A stretch of DNA of 38,799 nucleotides from Cytophagaceae bacterium SCN 52-12 (GTDB lineage: Bacteria > Bacteroidota > Bacteroidia > Cytophagales > Spirosomataceae): the NCBI GenBank assembly GCA_001724175.1, contig MEDT01000253.1:1-38799 (forward strand). The letters are read 5' to 3'. Both the position numbers and the translations under genes were made by a program. Of the stretch, positions 25,443 through 32,375 are shown in pieces; position 1 is the stretch's first letter; the number at the start of each line of letters is the position of its first letter. The notes beneath the pieces were generated by a model that ran no database searches, was not told the DNA's origin, and saw only the letters and a program-made list of their open reading frames with translations.

Positions 25443-26948
25443 TTATTTGTAAAGCGTCACTCCCTGCGAAGCTTTGTCTGTTTTCAAAACGTTCTCCTTC
25501 GTGCTGCGCACCGTAACGGTCCCCTCCCGGCTTTCGCTTACCATTACCAACGGCGTATGCTTGCCCCTGGATATGATGTCGTCGCTTTCAAGCGAAAAAT
25601 CTTCAGTATCATGGAAGAAGAAAGCCGGCCTTTTTTCGTCTGACCGATGATGAAGCTGTATCCCCGACAGCCGGATGCCGGTGGCATGACTGATATAAAA
25701 ACCATGGGCCGGCAACTTTCCGAACATGGTAGCCTCCGGGTAGGCGTCCTCCTTTTCGTCGGCAACGGGCTGCAGCGTCACTCCTGTACCGCCTCCCGGA
25801 GTGGTGAGCTGTATATTGCGGAGGGAGATGTTTTGCACGCGGGACGCCTTCAGGCCGGTGATGGAGCAGCCGATATCGCTTCCGGCGCTCGCCACTATAT
25901 CTGAAATGCTGACATTGCGGAGCTGCCCGTATCCCGGCGCGGAGGCGGAGTCTACGTGTTTCCTGGCCCTGTTGCCCAGCCTGATGAACAGCGGTACTTC
26001 CGGCCCGTCGATCACCAGGTTGCTGATCGTTACGTTTTCAAGGATGCCGCCGTCTACCATTTCGAGCGATACCCCGCTGATGCCCGCCGGGCGGCCGTAG
26101 ATAGTAGTGGTTTGGGCGGAGGGTTTGATGACGCAATTGGAAATCGTGATGTTCCGGAAGCCGCCGGTAGATTCCGTACCGAATTTGATGGCGTTGCAGT
26201 GGCTGCTGAGGACGCAGTTGGTGATGGTAATGTGTTCAGAAACCAGCTTCGAGGTGCTTTTGATGGTAATCCCGTCGTCGTCGGCATCGCCCGTTACGTT
26301 CGAGATCATGACATAGCGGCACCCGTCGATATCGATCATGTCGTTGTTTTTGTTCGAGTGGTTCCAGACATCGATCCCGTCGATCACCACCCTTTCGCAG
26401 CCCAGGTAATGCTGCATCCAGAATGCCGAATTTCTCAGGCGGACGCCGCTGACCCGTACATTTTTGCAGCCGGCAAACCAGAGCAGGTAAGGACGGTTAC
26501 GGTACCGGTCCGGCTTTTTAAGGGTATTGGTCACAAAGGCGGCTCCCTGCCCGTCTATGGTGCCGCTGCCTTCAATGGAAACATTCTCCTGCCCTTTACA
26601 GAAAATAAGGGCCTGCTTCGCCCATTCGCCGCCGTAGAAAGGAATGCCGGAATCCTGGTAAGGATAGGCGGCAGGGGAAGTATGCCCCAGCAGGACCCCT
26701 TTGGCCGAGACGTGCAGGGTGACATTGCTTTTGAGCACCAGCGTGGCAGTCAGGAATACTCCCTCCGGGATGTAGACCATTCCGCCGGTGACCGCGCAGG
26801 AATCGATAGCTTTCTGGATAAAAATCGTATTATCGGTGACCCCGTCGCCTGAGGCGCCCGAGCTACGGATATCGTAAACCCGGCCCGGGAATGCCGGAGC
26901 CAGCGGAACCAGGATGAGGGTTAAAAGGTATAAAGAGAATTTTTTCAT
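25443..26948 (-). CDS. GH28-like (polygalacturonase-fold) secreted protein with non-canonical active site
   Basis: The 501-residue protein has a signal peptide and a right-handed parallel beta-helix of the GH28/pectate-lyase kind: VYDIRSSGASGDGVTDNTIFIQKAIDSC at the start, GSGTIDGQG, then repeated coils such as CKNVRVSGVRLRNS and RNITISNCVIKPS. GH28 acids are recognisable in NNDMIDIDGC (N202, D203) and DADDDGITIKS (D224-D225). The canonical catalytic GHG is replaced by HCNAIKFGTES (250-260), with N252 in place of the histidine. Exo-acting or specialised GH28 members from Bacteroidota share this pattern. Uronic-acid linkage cleavage is plausible but the substrate is unknown. Confidence 0.85.
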   Translation of the reverse strand: MKKFSLYLLTLILVPLAPAFPGRVYDIRSSGASGDGVTDNTIFIQKAIDSCAVTGGMVYIPEGVFLTATLVLKSNVTLHVSAKGVLLGHTSPAAYPYQDSGIPFYGGEWAKQALIFCKGQENVSIEGSGTIDGQGAAFVTNTLKKPDRYRNRPYLLWFAGCKNVRVSGVRLRNSAFWMQHYLGCERVVIDGIDVWNHSNKNNDMIDIDGCRYVMISNVTGDADDDGITIKSTSKLVSEHITITNCVLSSHCNAIKFGTESTGGFRNITISNCVIKPSAQTTTIYGRPAGISGVSLEMVDGGILENVTISNLVIDGPEVPLFIRLGNRARKHVDSASAPGYGQLRNVSISDIVASAGSDIGCSITGLKASRVQNISLRNIQLTTPGGGTGVTLQPVADEKEDAYPEATMFGKLPAHGFYISHATGIRLSGIQLHHRSDEKRPAFFFHDTEDFSLESDDIISRGKHTPLVMVSESREGTVTVRSTKENVLKTDKASQGVTLYK

Positions 26949-26949
26949 G

Positions 26950-26983
26950 AGCTAAAAGATGAAAGACTGACAGGCTGTGAGCT
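26950..26983. repeat. Degenerate heptad repeat upstream of GH28-like gene
   Basis: On the plus strand the 7-base units AGCTAAA, AGATGAA, AGACTGA, CAGGCTG and TGAGCTT follow one another. They resemble the tract at 10820-10847 (core AGCTGAA). The tract fills most of the 52-base spacer between the isomerase and GH28-like genes. Confidence 0.4.
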
Positions 26984-27000
26984 TATAAAACCGGCGGGGA

Positions 27001-27918
27001 TCAGCCCGCATCGGCACGGCGGAGCTGTTCGTCGAGCCACCGGGCGGTATCCCGGTAGGCCTGTTCCAGGTCGGGGACATCGCTTTCGGCGCCGCCGACG
27101 TCGATCGCCAGCGTACCGCTGAAACCTGTCCGGGCCAGCGTGGAAAAGAAATTATCCCAATGAATGTTTCCCTGTCCAGGGGGGAGATGCTCCACGCGGT
27201 CGCCCCGGTTATCGGAAATATGGATATAGCTGACGCGGTCGGCCAGGCGGATCAGGCTCAGCGGGAGGTTGTCGCCGGCAGCAAACTGGTTGGCAGTATC
27301 GAGGTTGAAACGGAGATTGGAAGCACCTACGGCTTCCGCAAAGAAGAGAAACGAATCCGTGCCGGTGGTCAGGCTGCCCTCGCAGGGGTGCAGGTGGTAA
27401 TCCAGCCCGTATCGCGACGCGACGCTGCAGGCCTGGCGGAAGGTACCGGTCAGCGCCTCCCAGTAGGCATTCCAGTCGAGGGAAGCCGGCGGCAGGAGCG
27501 AGGCCAGGCGGCTTCCGTTATAATGACGCATCACCGGCATGCCGGCCGGGTAGTCGAGGGGAAGGAGCGGACCATTGTCGAGCACGCCTTCCGCTCCGAG
27601 ATATTGCGCCGTCTCACAACCCATTTCAAAAGCTTCGAGCGCCTCCGACCGTTCGGAGGCTGACACCGACCCCAACCCGGGCAGCACGGTGCAGAGCACC
27701 GGGACCCGGCAGCCGTTCTGCGCAAGCGCGTCGGCCACCTGCTCCCTGTGGGCATGCAGGTACCTGATATTGGCCGCGCCGATCCCTTCGAGCTCCAGCA
27801 GCCTGAATCCGGCCTTCGCCATTTCTGCAATATGCGCTACGGTGTCCTGTACGGGCGGGGGGTAGCCATACCGGGAAATAATGTAAAGGTAAGCACAGCA
27901 AATATCACCGTTCCACAT
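27001..27918 (-). CDS. Sugar phosphate isomerase/epimerase family TIM-barrel protein
   Basis: The 305-residue protein belongs to the xylose-isomerase-like TIM-barrel superfamily (AP endonuclease family 2), which includes sugar epimerases, isomerases and inosose-type enzymes. Metal-ligand and substrate motifs are visible: LLELEGIG early, YGLDYHLHPCEGSL, LRFNLDTANQFAAGD, VSYIHISDNRGDRVEHLPPGQGNIHW and LAIDVGGAES. No signal peptide is present, so it acts in the cytoplasm on an imported sugar. The start at 27918 is supported by an upstream purine stretch (GGAACAGAAAGG). An operator-like palindrome ends 26 bases before it, so it may have its own regulated promoter. Confidence 0.85.
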   Translation of the reverse strand: MWNGDICCAYLYIISRYGYPPPVQDTVAHIAEMAKAGFRLLELEGIGAANIRYLHAHREQVADALAQNGCRVPVLCTVLPGLGSVSASERSEALEAFEMGCETAQYLGAEGVLDNGPLLPLDYPAGMPVMRHYNGSRLASLLPPASLDWNAYWEALTGTFRQACSVASRYGLDYHLHPCEGSLTTGTDSFLFFAEAVGASNLRFNLDTANQFAAGDNLPLSLIRLADRVSYIHISDNRGDRVEHLPPGQGNIHWDNFFSTLARTGFSGTLAIDVGGAESDVPDLEQAYRDTARWLDEQLRRADAG

Positions 27919-27944
27919 CCTTTCTGTTCCTTTTATTTTAAAAC

Positions 27945-27978
27945 GTGCACGTGCCCGTAAGTCCTGAAATAAAAAAGG
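27945..27978 (-). promoter_or_regulatory. LacI-type operator and conserved leader element, copy B
   Basis: GTGCACGTGCCCGT at 27945-27958 contains the 8-bp palindrome GCACGTGC (27947-27954), typical of LacI-family operators with a central CG. The similarity to copy A continues for about 34 bases through GTAAG, then a short AT-rich stretch. It lies 26 bases upstream of the isomerase start codon. Confidence 0.6.
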
Positions 27979-28020
27979 AAAGCTCCTTTCACGGGGTTGT
28001 CCCCCAGGGCCCTTTTGTCA

Positions 28021-28034
28021 ACGGGCACGTGCAC
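28021..28034 (+). promoter_or_regulatory. LacI-type operator, inverted second copy
   Basis: ACGGGCACGTGCAC is the exact reverse complement of 27945-27958. The two palindrome centres are 78 bp apart. The site lies between the stop of the 623-residue gene and the isomerase gene, where an auxiliary operator could support looping. Confidence 0.55.
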
Positions 28035-28082
28035 AAAATTATAAGAAAAAAAAGTGAAACCAAATTATTTTGATTTGTTTTA

Positions 28083-29954
28083 TCACTTTTTAATGGTCAG
28101 CCTGTAGGTGATGGTTTTTGTAAATCCTTCGGCAGGCGGAAGCACTTCAAGCTCTACCGGGAAAGCCTGCAGGGCAGGGTAGGGGGTCCAGTAGTGCCGG
28201 GCTTCCCGGCCCGTGATGAGCGTGGCGGTGCCGTCGGTCTGCAGCTCAAAGGCGGCAGCATTGTTACCGATCTGCACGGTGCGGTCGTTTGCCTGTACGA
28301 CCCGGGCGCCGTCGTTCAGGACAAACGGTTCTGTAATGGTCACGACCGGGAATGCATCGTGGTAGGTGAGCGTGATCTGTTTTTCGAGGTAGTCGTCCGC
28401 AAAGGTATGCCTGATCCGGTAGGCAACGCCGCCGTTGATCCAGTCCCTGTTTTTAAGCTCTCCGATGGCCTCGACGGTAAACGAGTCGTCTCCGGGGACA
28501 GCTTTCAGCCGTGCATCCGATTCAAACAGGTTGGTAAAATGCCCCAGCGAGTCGGTATAGCTGATCTGCGGCGTAAGGCATTTCACGCCTGGCGCTTCCG
28601 GGAAGCTCATCGGCTCGGGACGGGAATATTCCGTCACGCTGGAGGCCTGGAGCGCGCCATAGCCTTTCGCCCACAGGTAGGAGACCGTCCCCCCGTTGGG
28701 CCGGAACATGTATTTGCTCCTGGAGCCGCCCCGCTGGTCCTTATAGCGATAGCCGGTGACGGTAGCCATAAAATTTTTCGTCCTGACCTGGACTATATCC
28801 AGGTTGTCGAAGTACCTGATCCACCCGGCCTCGTCGGAAGGAAGCGAAGCGTCCTCCCGGCGGTCGGCGGTTTCCAGGCTGTAGGCCAGCGCCAGGTTTT
28901 TGGCCTTGGTAAAGGTCGGGTAGATGCAGGGCGGCGTGGAGAAGACCCTTCCGTGATGCGGCCCGTACCCGATGAGCCCGTCGGACGTGAGGCTCTTTTT
29001 CAGGAAATCCAGGTTCCTGAGTGAGGCGGTGGTGTAGCGCGGGTCGTCGTTTGCATAGAGCGAGAACAATGCCTGGCACCCGTCGGAGGTAGCGCCTCCG
29101 TAGAGCGTCCACTTGTTGGACCGGATCCCCCAGGAATTGTCGAGCGACCCGTCGGGGTAGATGAAATAGAGGTGTTCCTTCAGCGAATCGCGTACTTTCC
29201 GGTCTACCAGCGTATCGCCGGTGATCCGGGCGTAGAGTCCCAGCCCCCACAGCGACATCTCCATTTCATAGCCCAGGTCTATGCCCAGCTTGACGCCTAT
29301 CCCGCGTCCGCCTTCCCCGTTGATAAACCCTTTTTCATCCATTTTGGAAACGGTGCGGTGGGCCAGCTTCCTTGCCGTTTGGCTATAGCGCTGCTCGCCG
29401 GTGATCACCGCAGCTTTGGCCAGGGTGGCCGTGGTAGTGGCGACATAGTTGATGCTGGCGAACCCGGGGCTCATTACCCGGTCGAGGTAAGCGGCGGCGG
29501 CGTTCATAGATTGCATCCACTTGCTTTGCTCCGCTTTTGTCAGGTCTTTTCCGAGGACTTCATAGGCCAGCAGGAGCATCAGCAACTGATCAGTAGTGGT
29601 GCCGGTCCATTCTTCCGGGGTTTCCTTCCAGCTCCCGTCTTTTTCCTGCTGCCGGATGAGCCATTCCGCGGCGTGCTTCGCTCCCAGCAGGTATTGCGGC
29701 CGGCCGGTGACCCGGTAAGCTACGGCAAAAGGATACACGGCTTCCGCCGCGCGGGTATGCAGCACATGGCAATGTGTGCAGGTCAGCGCGCCGCAGTCAG
29801 CCCCCGTTTCCCGGCCTTTTTGCAGGGCAAGCAGCTTATCCGTAAGCTCCAGTAGGGTGGAGGCATAGGCTTTTTTCGGGGCCAGGGGTTGTCCGTGGGC
29901 TGCGATGGCCAGCCAGCATAGGATAAAAAAAGCGATTACTTTCATAGAGTTCAT
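28083..29954 (-). CDS. Unclassified secreted (alpha/alpha)-barrel plus beta-sandwich protein, possible polysaccharide lyase or hydrolase
   Basis: The 623-residue protein starts with a signal peptide (VIAFFILCWLAIAAHGQ). An ATG three codons later could also be the start. The N-terminal half is helical-barrel-like, with a striking CGALTCTHCHVLHTRAAEAVYPFAVAYRVTG (about 54-84) and WLIRQQEKDGSWKETPEEWTGTTTDQLL. The C-terminal half (from about residue 390) is beta-rich (NFMATVTGYRYKDQRGGSRSKYMFRPNGG, YRIRHTFADDYLEKQITLTY). This toroid-plus-sandwich order recalls heparinase/chondroitinase-type lyases, but no known family signature was found. The CTHCH is unlikely to bind haem here because no cytochrome domain surrounds it. 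Coming first after the regulator suggests it is central to the pathway. Confidence 0.7.
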   Translation of the reverse strand: MNSMKVIAFFILCWLAIAAHGQPLAPKKAYASTLLELTDKLLALQKGRETGADCGALTCTHCHVLHTRAAEAVYPFAVAYRVTGRPQYLLGAKHAAEWLIRQQEKDGSWKETPEEWTGTTTDQLLMLLLAYEVLGKDLTKAEQSKWMQSMNAAAAYLDRVMSPGFASINYVATTTATLAKAAVITGEQRYSQTARKLAHRTVSKMDEKGFINGEGGRGIGVKLGIDLGYEMEMSLWGLGLYARITGDTLVDRKVRDSLKEHLYFIYPDGSLDNSWGIRSNKWTLYGGATSDGCQALFSLYANDDPRYTTASLRNLDFLKKSLTSDGLIGYGPHHGRVFSTPPCIYPTFTKAKNLALAYSLETADRREDASLPSDEAGWIRYFDNLDIVQVRTKNFMATVTGYRYKDQRGGSRSKYMFRPNGGTVSYLWAKGYGALQASSVTEYSRPEPMSFPEAPGVKCLTPQISYTDSLGHFTNLFESDARLKAVPGDDSFTVEAIGELKNRDWINGGVAYRIRHTFADDYLEKQITLTYHDAFPVVTITEPFVLNDGARVVQANDRTVQIGNNAAAFELQTDGTATLITGREARHYWTPYPALQAFPVELEVLPPAEGFTKTITYRLTIKK

Positions 29955-29980
29955 CGTTTATAAGGGTGAAAGATGTTTTC

Positions 29981-30014
29981 GGGCGCGTGCCCGTAAGCCG
30001 TGCAATAAAAAACG
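29981..30014 (-). promoter_or_regulatory. LacI-type operator and conserved leader element, copy A
   Basis: GGGCGCGTGCCCGTAAG at 29981-29997 shares CGTGCCCGTAAG exactly with copy B and aligns with it over about 34 bases. As with copy B, exactly 26 bases separate it from the start codon (29954). It occupies the spacer between the LacI-type gene and the 623-residue gene, so it probably controls an internal promoter. Confidence 0.6.
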
Positions 30015-30015
30015 G

Positions 30016-31089
30016 TCAGTTCCTGTAGAATTTATAGTTGGCGCTGGTGACGATATCGATCGGCGTCAGGTAATCTTCATGAGCCGTGACCGAGAACACC
30101 AGGTGCCTGAAAAGGGTCATGATGCCCCGGTAGCCCTGCTCCTGGGGTTTTTCGCAGATCAGGAAATCGATGTATCCTTTTTCGAGGAACCGGATGTTCC
30201 CGCTGAGGAAATCATAGCCTATGAGAATGATATCCTTGCGCCCGATATTTTCAAGCCATTCGGCTACGAGCACCACCCTGGAGTTGGTCACATACAGGAC
30301 CCCTATCTGCGGTTCCTTTTCGAGCAGGGCCGATAGTCCCGAGGCCACCGAATCATAGTCCGTATCGGTGGTGTGAAAAGACAGAAGAAGCTCTTCGGAA
30401 TCCTTTTCCCGGAAGTAAGCCTGAAATCCCTCCACTTTTTCCAGGATGGCGACGTTCCGCTTGATCTTGCGGGCGATATTGACGACGACTGCTTTCCGGC
30501 CGGGCTGGAGGCAGTAGTGCGCCAGTTGCGCCGAGAGGTAGCCGCTGTCGAAGAGCTCCGGACCGATGTAGCAGAGCCTTTCCATGCCGGGAATGTCGGA
30601 GTTCATCAGCACACAGGGGATTCCTTTCTCCTTGCAGTGATTGAGCAGCTGTATCGACTCCTTTTCGAAGATCGGCGCGATCAGGACGCCATCCAGCGCA
30701 TCGTTTATAATGCGGTTTACCTGTGCCGTAAAAGTCGATTGCAGGTTCTGGTCAAAAAAATAATAGGATACCAGCACGCCGTACTGCCGGATTTCGGCTT
30801 CGGCGCGGTTCATCCCTTCCAGGGGCGCCTTCCAGTATTCAGTCTCTTCCGAAGCCGACGGCAGCAGTACGCCCAGCCGGACGGTTCCTCTCGATGCCAG
30901 GGCCAGGCGCCTGGCGAGCACGTTAGGCTGGTAATCCAGCTCTTCAATGATGGCAAGGATGCGCTTCCTGGTTTTTTCCGATACGCCGGTCCTGTTATGG
31001 ATCACCCGGTCGACGGTGGCCCGGGACACATCGGCCCGCCTGGCGATCTCTTTGACACCGGCCAGCGGGATTTCTTTGTTTTCCTTCAC
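30016..31089 (-). CDS. LacI family transcriptional regulator with sugar-binding domain
   Basis: The 357-residue protein has a LacI-type helix-turn-helix (about 11-62: GVKEIARRADVSRATVDRVIHNRTGVSEKTRKRILAIIEELDYQPNVLARRLA). A periplasmic-binding-protein-like sensor domain follows (LGVLLPSASEETEYWKAPLEGMNRAEAEI, DGVLIAPI, IGYDFLSGNIRFLEKGYIDFLICEKPQEQGYRG). The start codon is GTG (31087-31089), in front of a purine-rich stretch. The regulator probably binds a sugar of the neighbouring locus and controls the palindromic CACGTG sites around 27950, 28028 and 29987. A further TCACGTGA spans its own start codon. It is transcribed in the same direction as the enzymes, with 61 bases to the first. Confidence 0.92.
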   Translation of the reverse strand: MKENKEIPLAGVKEIARRADVSRATVDRVIHNRTGVSEKTRKRILAIIEELDYQPNVLARRLALASRGTVRLGVLLPSASEETEYWKAPLEGMNRAEAEIRQYGVLVSYYFFDQNLQSTFTAQVNRIINDALDGVLIAPIFEKESIQLLNHCKEKGIPCVLMNSDIPGMERLCYIGPELFDSGYLSAQLAHYCLQPGRKAVVVNIARKIKRNVAILEKVEGFQAYFREKDSEELLLSFHTTDTDYDSVASGLSALLEKEPQIGVLYVTNSRVVLVAEWLENIGRKDIILIGYDFLSGNIRFLEKGYIDFLICEKPQEQGYRGIMTLFRHLVFSVTAHEDYLTPIDIVTSANYKFYRN

Positions 31090-31093
31090 GTGA
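31086..31093. promoter_or_regulatory. TCACGTGA palindrome over the lacI-type start codon
   Basis: TCACGTGA is a perfect 8-bp palindrome sharing the CACGTG core with the operators of the locus. It includes the GTG start codon of the regulator, a position where autorepression is possible. Eight bases alone are weak evidence. Confidence 0.3.
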
Positions 31094-31231
31094 TTTCAAT
31101 AGAACCTGGGTTCAAATATAAAAAAAGCATGAGAAGGGTGCTGTATTTTTATTGAAAACCGGTAAGCCGGCAGCAGCGGGAAGGTGTTTGAAAGGACGGG
31201 TCTGTACCCGGGCGGACCGGTCGATGTATAT

Positions 31232-31356
31232 GAACTATTTTGACTTATTATATAGACTATTATGGACTATTTTATGGGATTTGCCCAGGTGCGTAGCACG
31301 TACCAATGGAGAACTATTTTTACTTTAAAGGTTGAAATTTTTCTATAAATAGTTTT
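31232..31356. promoter_or_regulatory. Cluster of RRACTATTTT-type motifs upstream of LuxR-type regulator
   Basis: GAACTATTTT (31232-31241), AGACTATTAT (31254-31263), GGACTATTTT (31264-31273), GAACTATTTT (31311-31320) and, inverted, AAATAGTTTT (31347-31356) sit within 125 bases. Two further copies flank the next intergenic region (32032-32041 and 32243-32252), and ATTATGGACTATT is repeated exactly at 31259-31271 and 32253-32265. Binding by one of the adjacent regulators is inferred. Confidence 0.45.
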
Positions 31357-31372
31357 ACCTAAAAATATAGCA

Positions 31373-32011
31373 GTGGGAATTCTTATATACGACCGATACC
31401 AGATGCTCAGCAGTTTTATCAGGAAACTTATAGAAGAAGAGCTACCTCAAAACAAAGTTTTTACTACCAGCTATCCGTTGAAAGATAAAAGGTCACAAAA
31501 GCTGTATAAAGTCGTCGTTTTAACAATATCCCGGGAAGATACGCTGGGTTTCAACCTGAACCTTATTAAAGAATTATCGGCTTTGTATCCGGAATCCAGG
31601 CTGTTGGTTTTTGATATGGGTAATTCCAACTACAGGGCGATGCCTTTATACTTTCGCGAGGGAGGGGACGGGTATCTTTCCCTCTCAGATTCAGTCGATA
31701 ATGTGAAAGAATGCCTGAGCAGCTTAAGTGAAGGAAAAAAATTCATTCCTTATGAAGGCGTGGAGTGGATACTGGATAACCACAAAAGTATTTTCAATGT
31801 AGGCAGGAAATTCAAACCCTTTACATCGTCCGAGCTTTGTGTGGCAAAGGCGCTGATAGGCGGGAAAAGGATTTCGGATATTGCAAAGGACATGGATAAG
31901 AAAATATCGACGATCAGCACTTTAAAAAGAAAACTGATGGCAAAGGTAGGGGTAGACAACATTATCGAATTAAGAACTGTAATGGAATCGATGAAGGAAA
32001 ACGCCTCCTGA
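31373..32011 (+). CDS. LuxR/NarL-type regulator with degenerate receiver domain
   Basis: The 212-residue protein has the size and layout of a NarL/FixJ response regulator, with a receiver-like domain (1-125) and a C-terminal LuxR-type helix-turn-helix (about 148-205: FTSSELCVAKALIGGKRISDIAKDMDKKISTISTLKRKLMAKVGV). The start is a GTG at 31373, chosen because GILIYDRYQML matches the first beta strand of a receiver. Where the phosphoacceptor Asp is expected after strand 3, the sequence reads KVVVLTISRED, with Thr51 at that position. It is therefore likely phosphorylation-independent or regulated by partner binding. The gene is divergent from the LacI-type gene and is followed by a strong terminator. 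Confidence 0.8.
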   Translation: MGILIYDRYQMLSSFIRKLIEEELPQNKVFTTSYPLKDKRSQKLYKVVVLTISREDTLGFNLNLIKELSALYPESRLLVFDMGNSNYRAMPLYFREGGDGYLSLSDSVDNVKECLSSLSEGKKFIPYEGVEWILDNHKSIFNVGRKFKPFTSSELCVAKALIGGKRISDIAKDMDKKISTISTLKRKLMAKVGVDNIIELRTVMESMKENAS

Positions 32012-32050
32012 CCGGTTTATTTTCCGGTGCGAAATAGTTTTTCAAATATT

Positions 32051-32083
32051 AAGCGGGGCTGCCTTATTCAGGCAGCCCCGCTT
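32051..32083 (+). terminator. Rho-independent-like terminator after LuxR-type regulator
   Basis: AAGCGGGGCTGCC (32051-32063) pairs perfectly with GGCAGCCCCGCTT (32071-32083) around a 7-base loop, a 13-bp GC-rich stem. The 3' side continues ATTTCC, a weak U-tract. It lies 39 bases after the stop codon. Confidence 0.75.
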
Positions 32084-32375
32084 ATTTCCGGGATGCCTCC
32101 ATTTTTGCGGCGCAGGAACGGTTACCGGTCTGTACGTTCCCGACGGGTGTTCGCCGGCGTGTATTCATAACAGGCAGGCGCCCGCCGGGATTTTTTGACC
32201 CGGATCGTTTTCTATACCTGTTATACAATTATAATTGTCTTAAAAATAGTTTATTATGGACTATTGCGTCCGTTTTTTTGTACCAATATCTCATTTCGGA
32301 TTACATTACCGTCTACTTTTGTCGGTATGACCTGTCTATGCATAACCCTTTTGTTTATAAGAATGACGAATACAC
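32084..32375 (+). promoter_or_regulatory. Promoter region of the second LuxR-type regulator
   Basis: This AT-rich stretch contains a 14-bp perfect palindrome ACAATTATAATTGT (32225-32238), an AAAATAGTTT motif (32243-32252), GGACTATTGC (32258-32267) and a -7 box TACTTTTG (32314-32321) matching TAnnTTTG. No good TTG lies at the usual -33 distance, so activator dependence is possible. No gene was seen in it. Confidence 0.5.

Noticed and set aside
27945..28034. Small inverted-repeat (MITE-like) element
   Set aside because: The inverted repeats could look like element termini, but the GCACGTGC core recurs upstream of the 623-residue gene at the same distance from the start codon, and no target-site duplication is visible. 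Operators explain it better.
29760..29780. CTHCH motif as a c-type cytochrome in the 623-residue protein
   Set aside because: No cytochrome-like residues (downstream Met ligand, surrounding helices) were seen, and the motif lies in a helical-barrel enzyme-like context.
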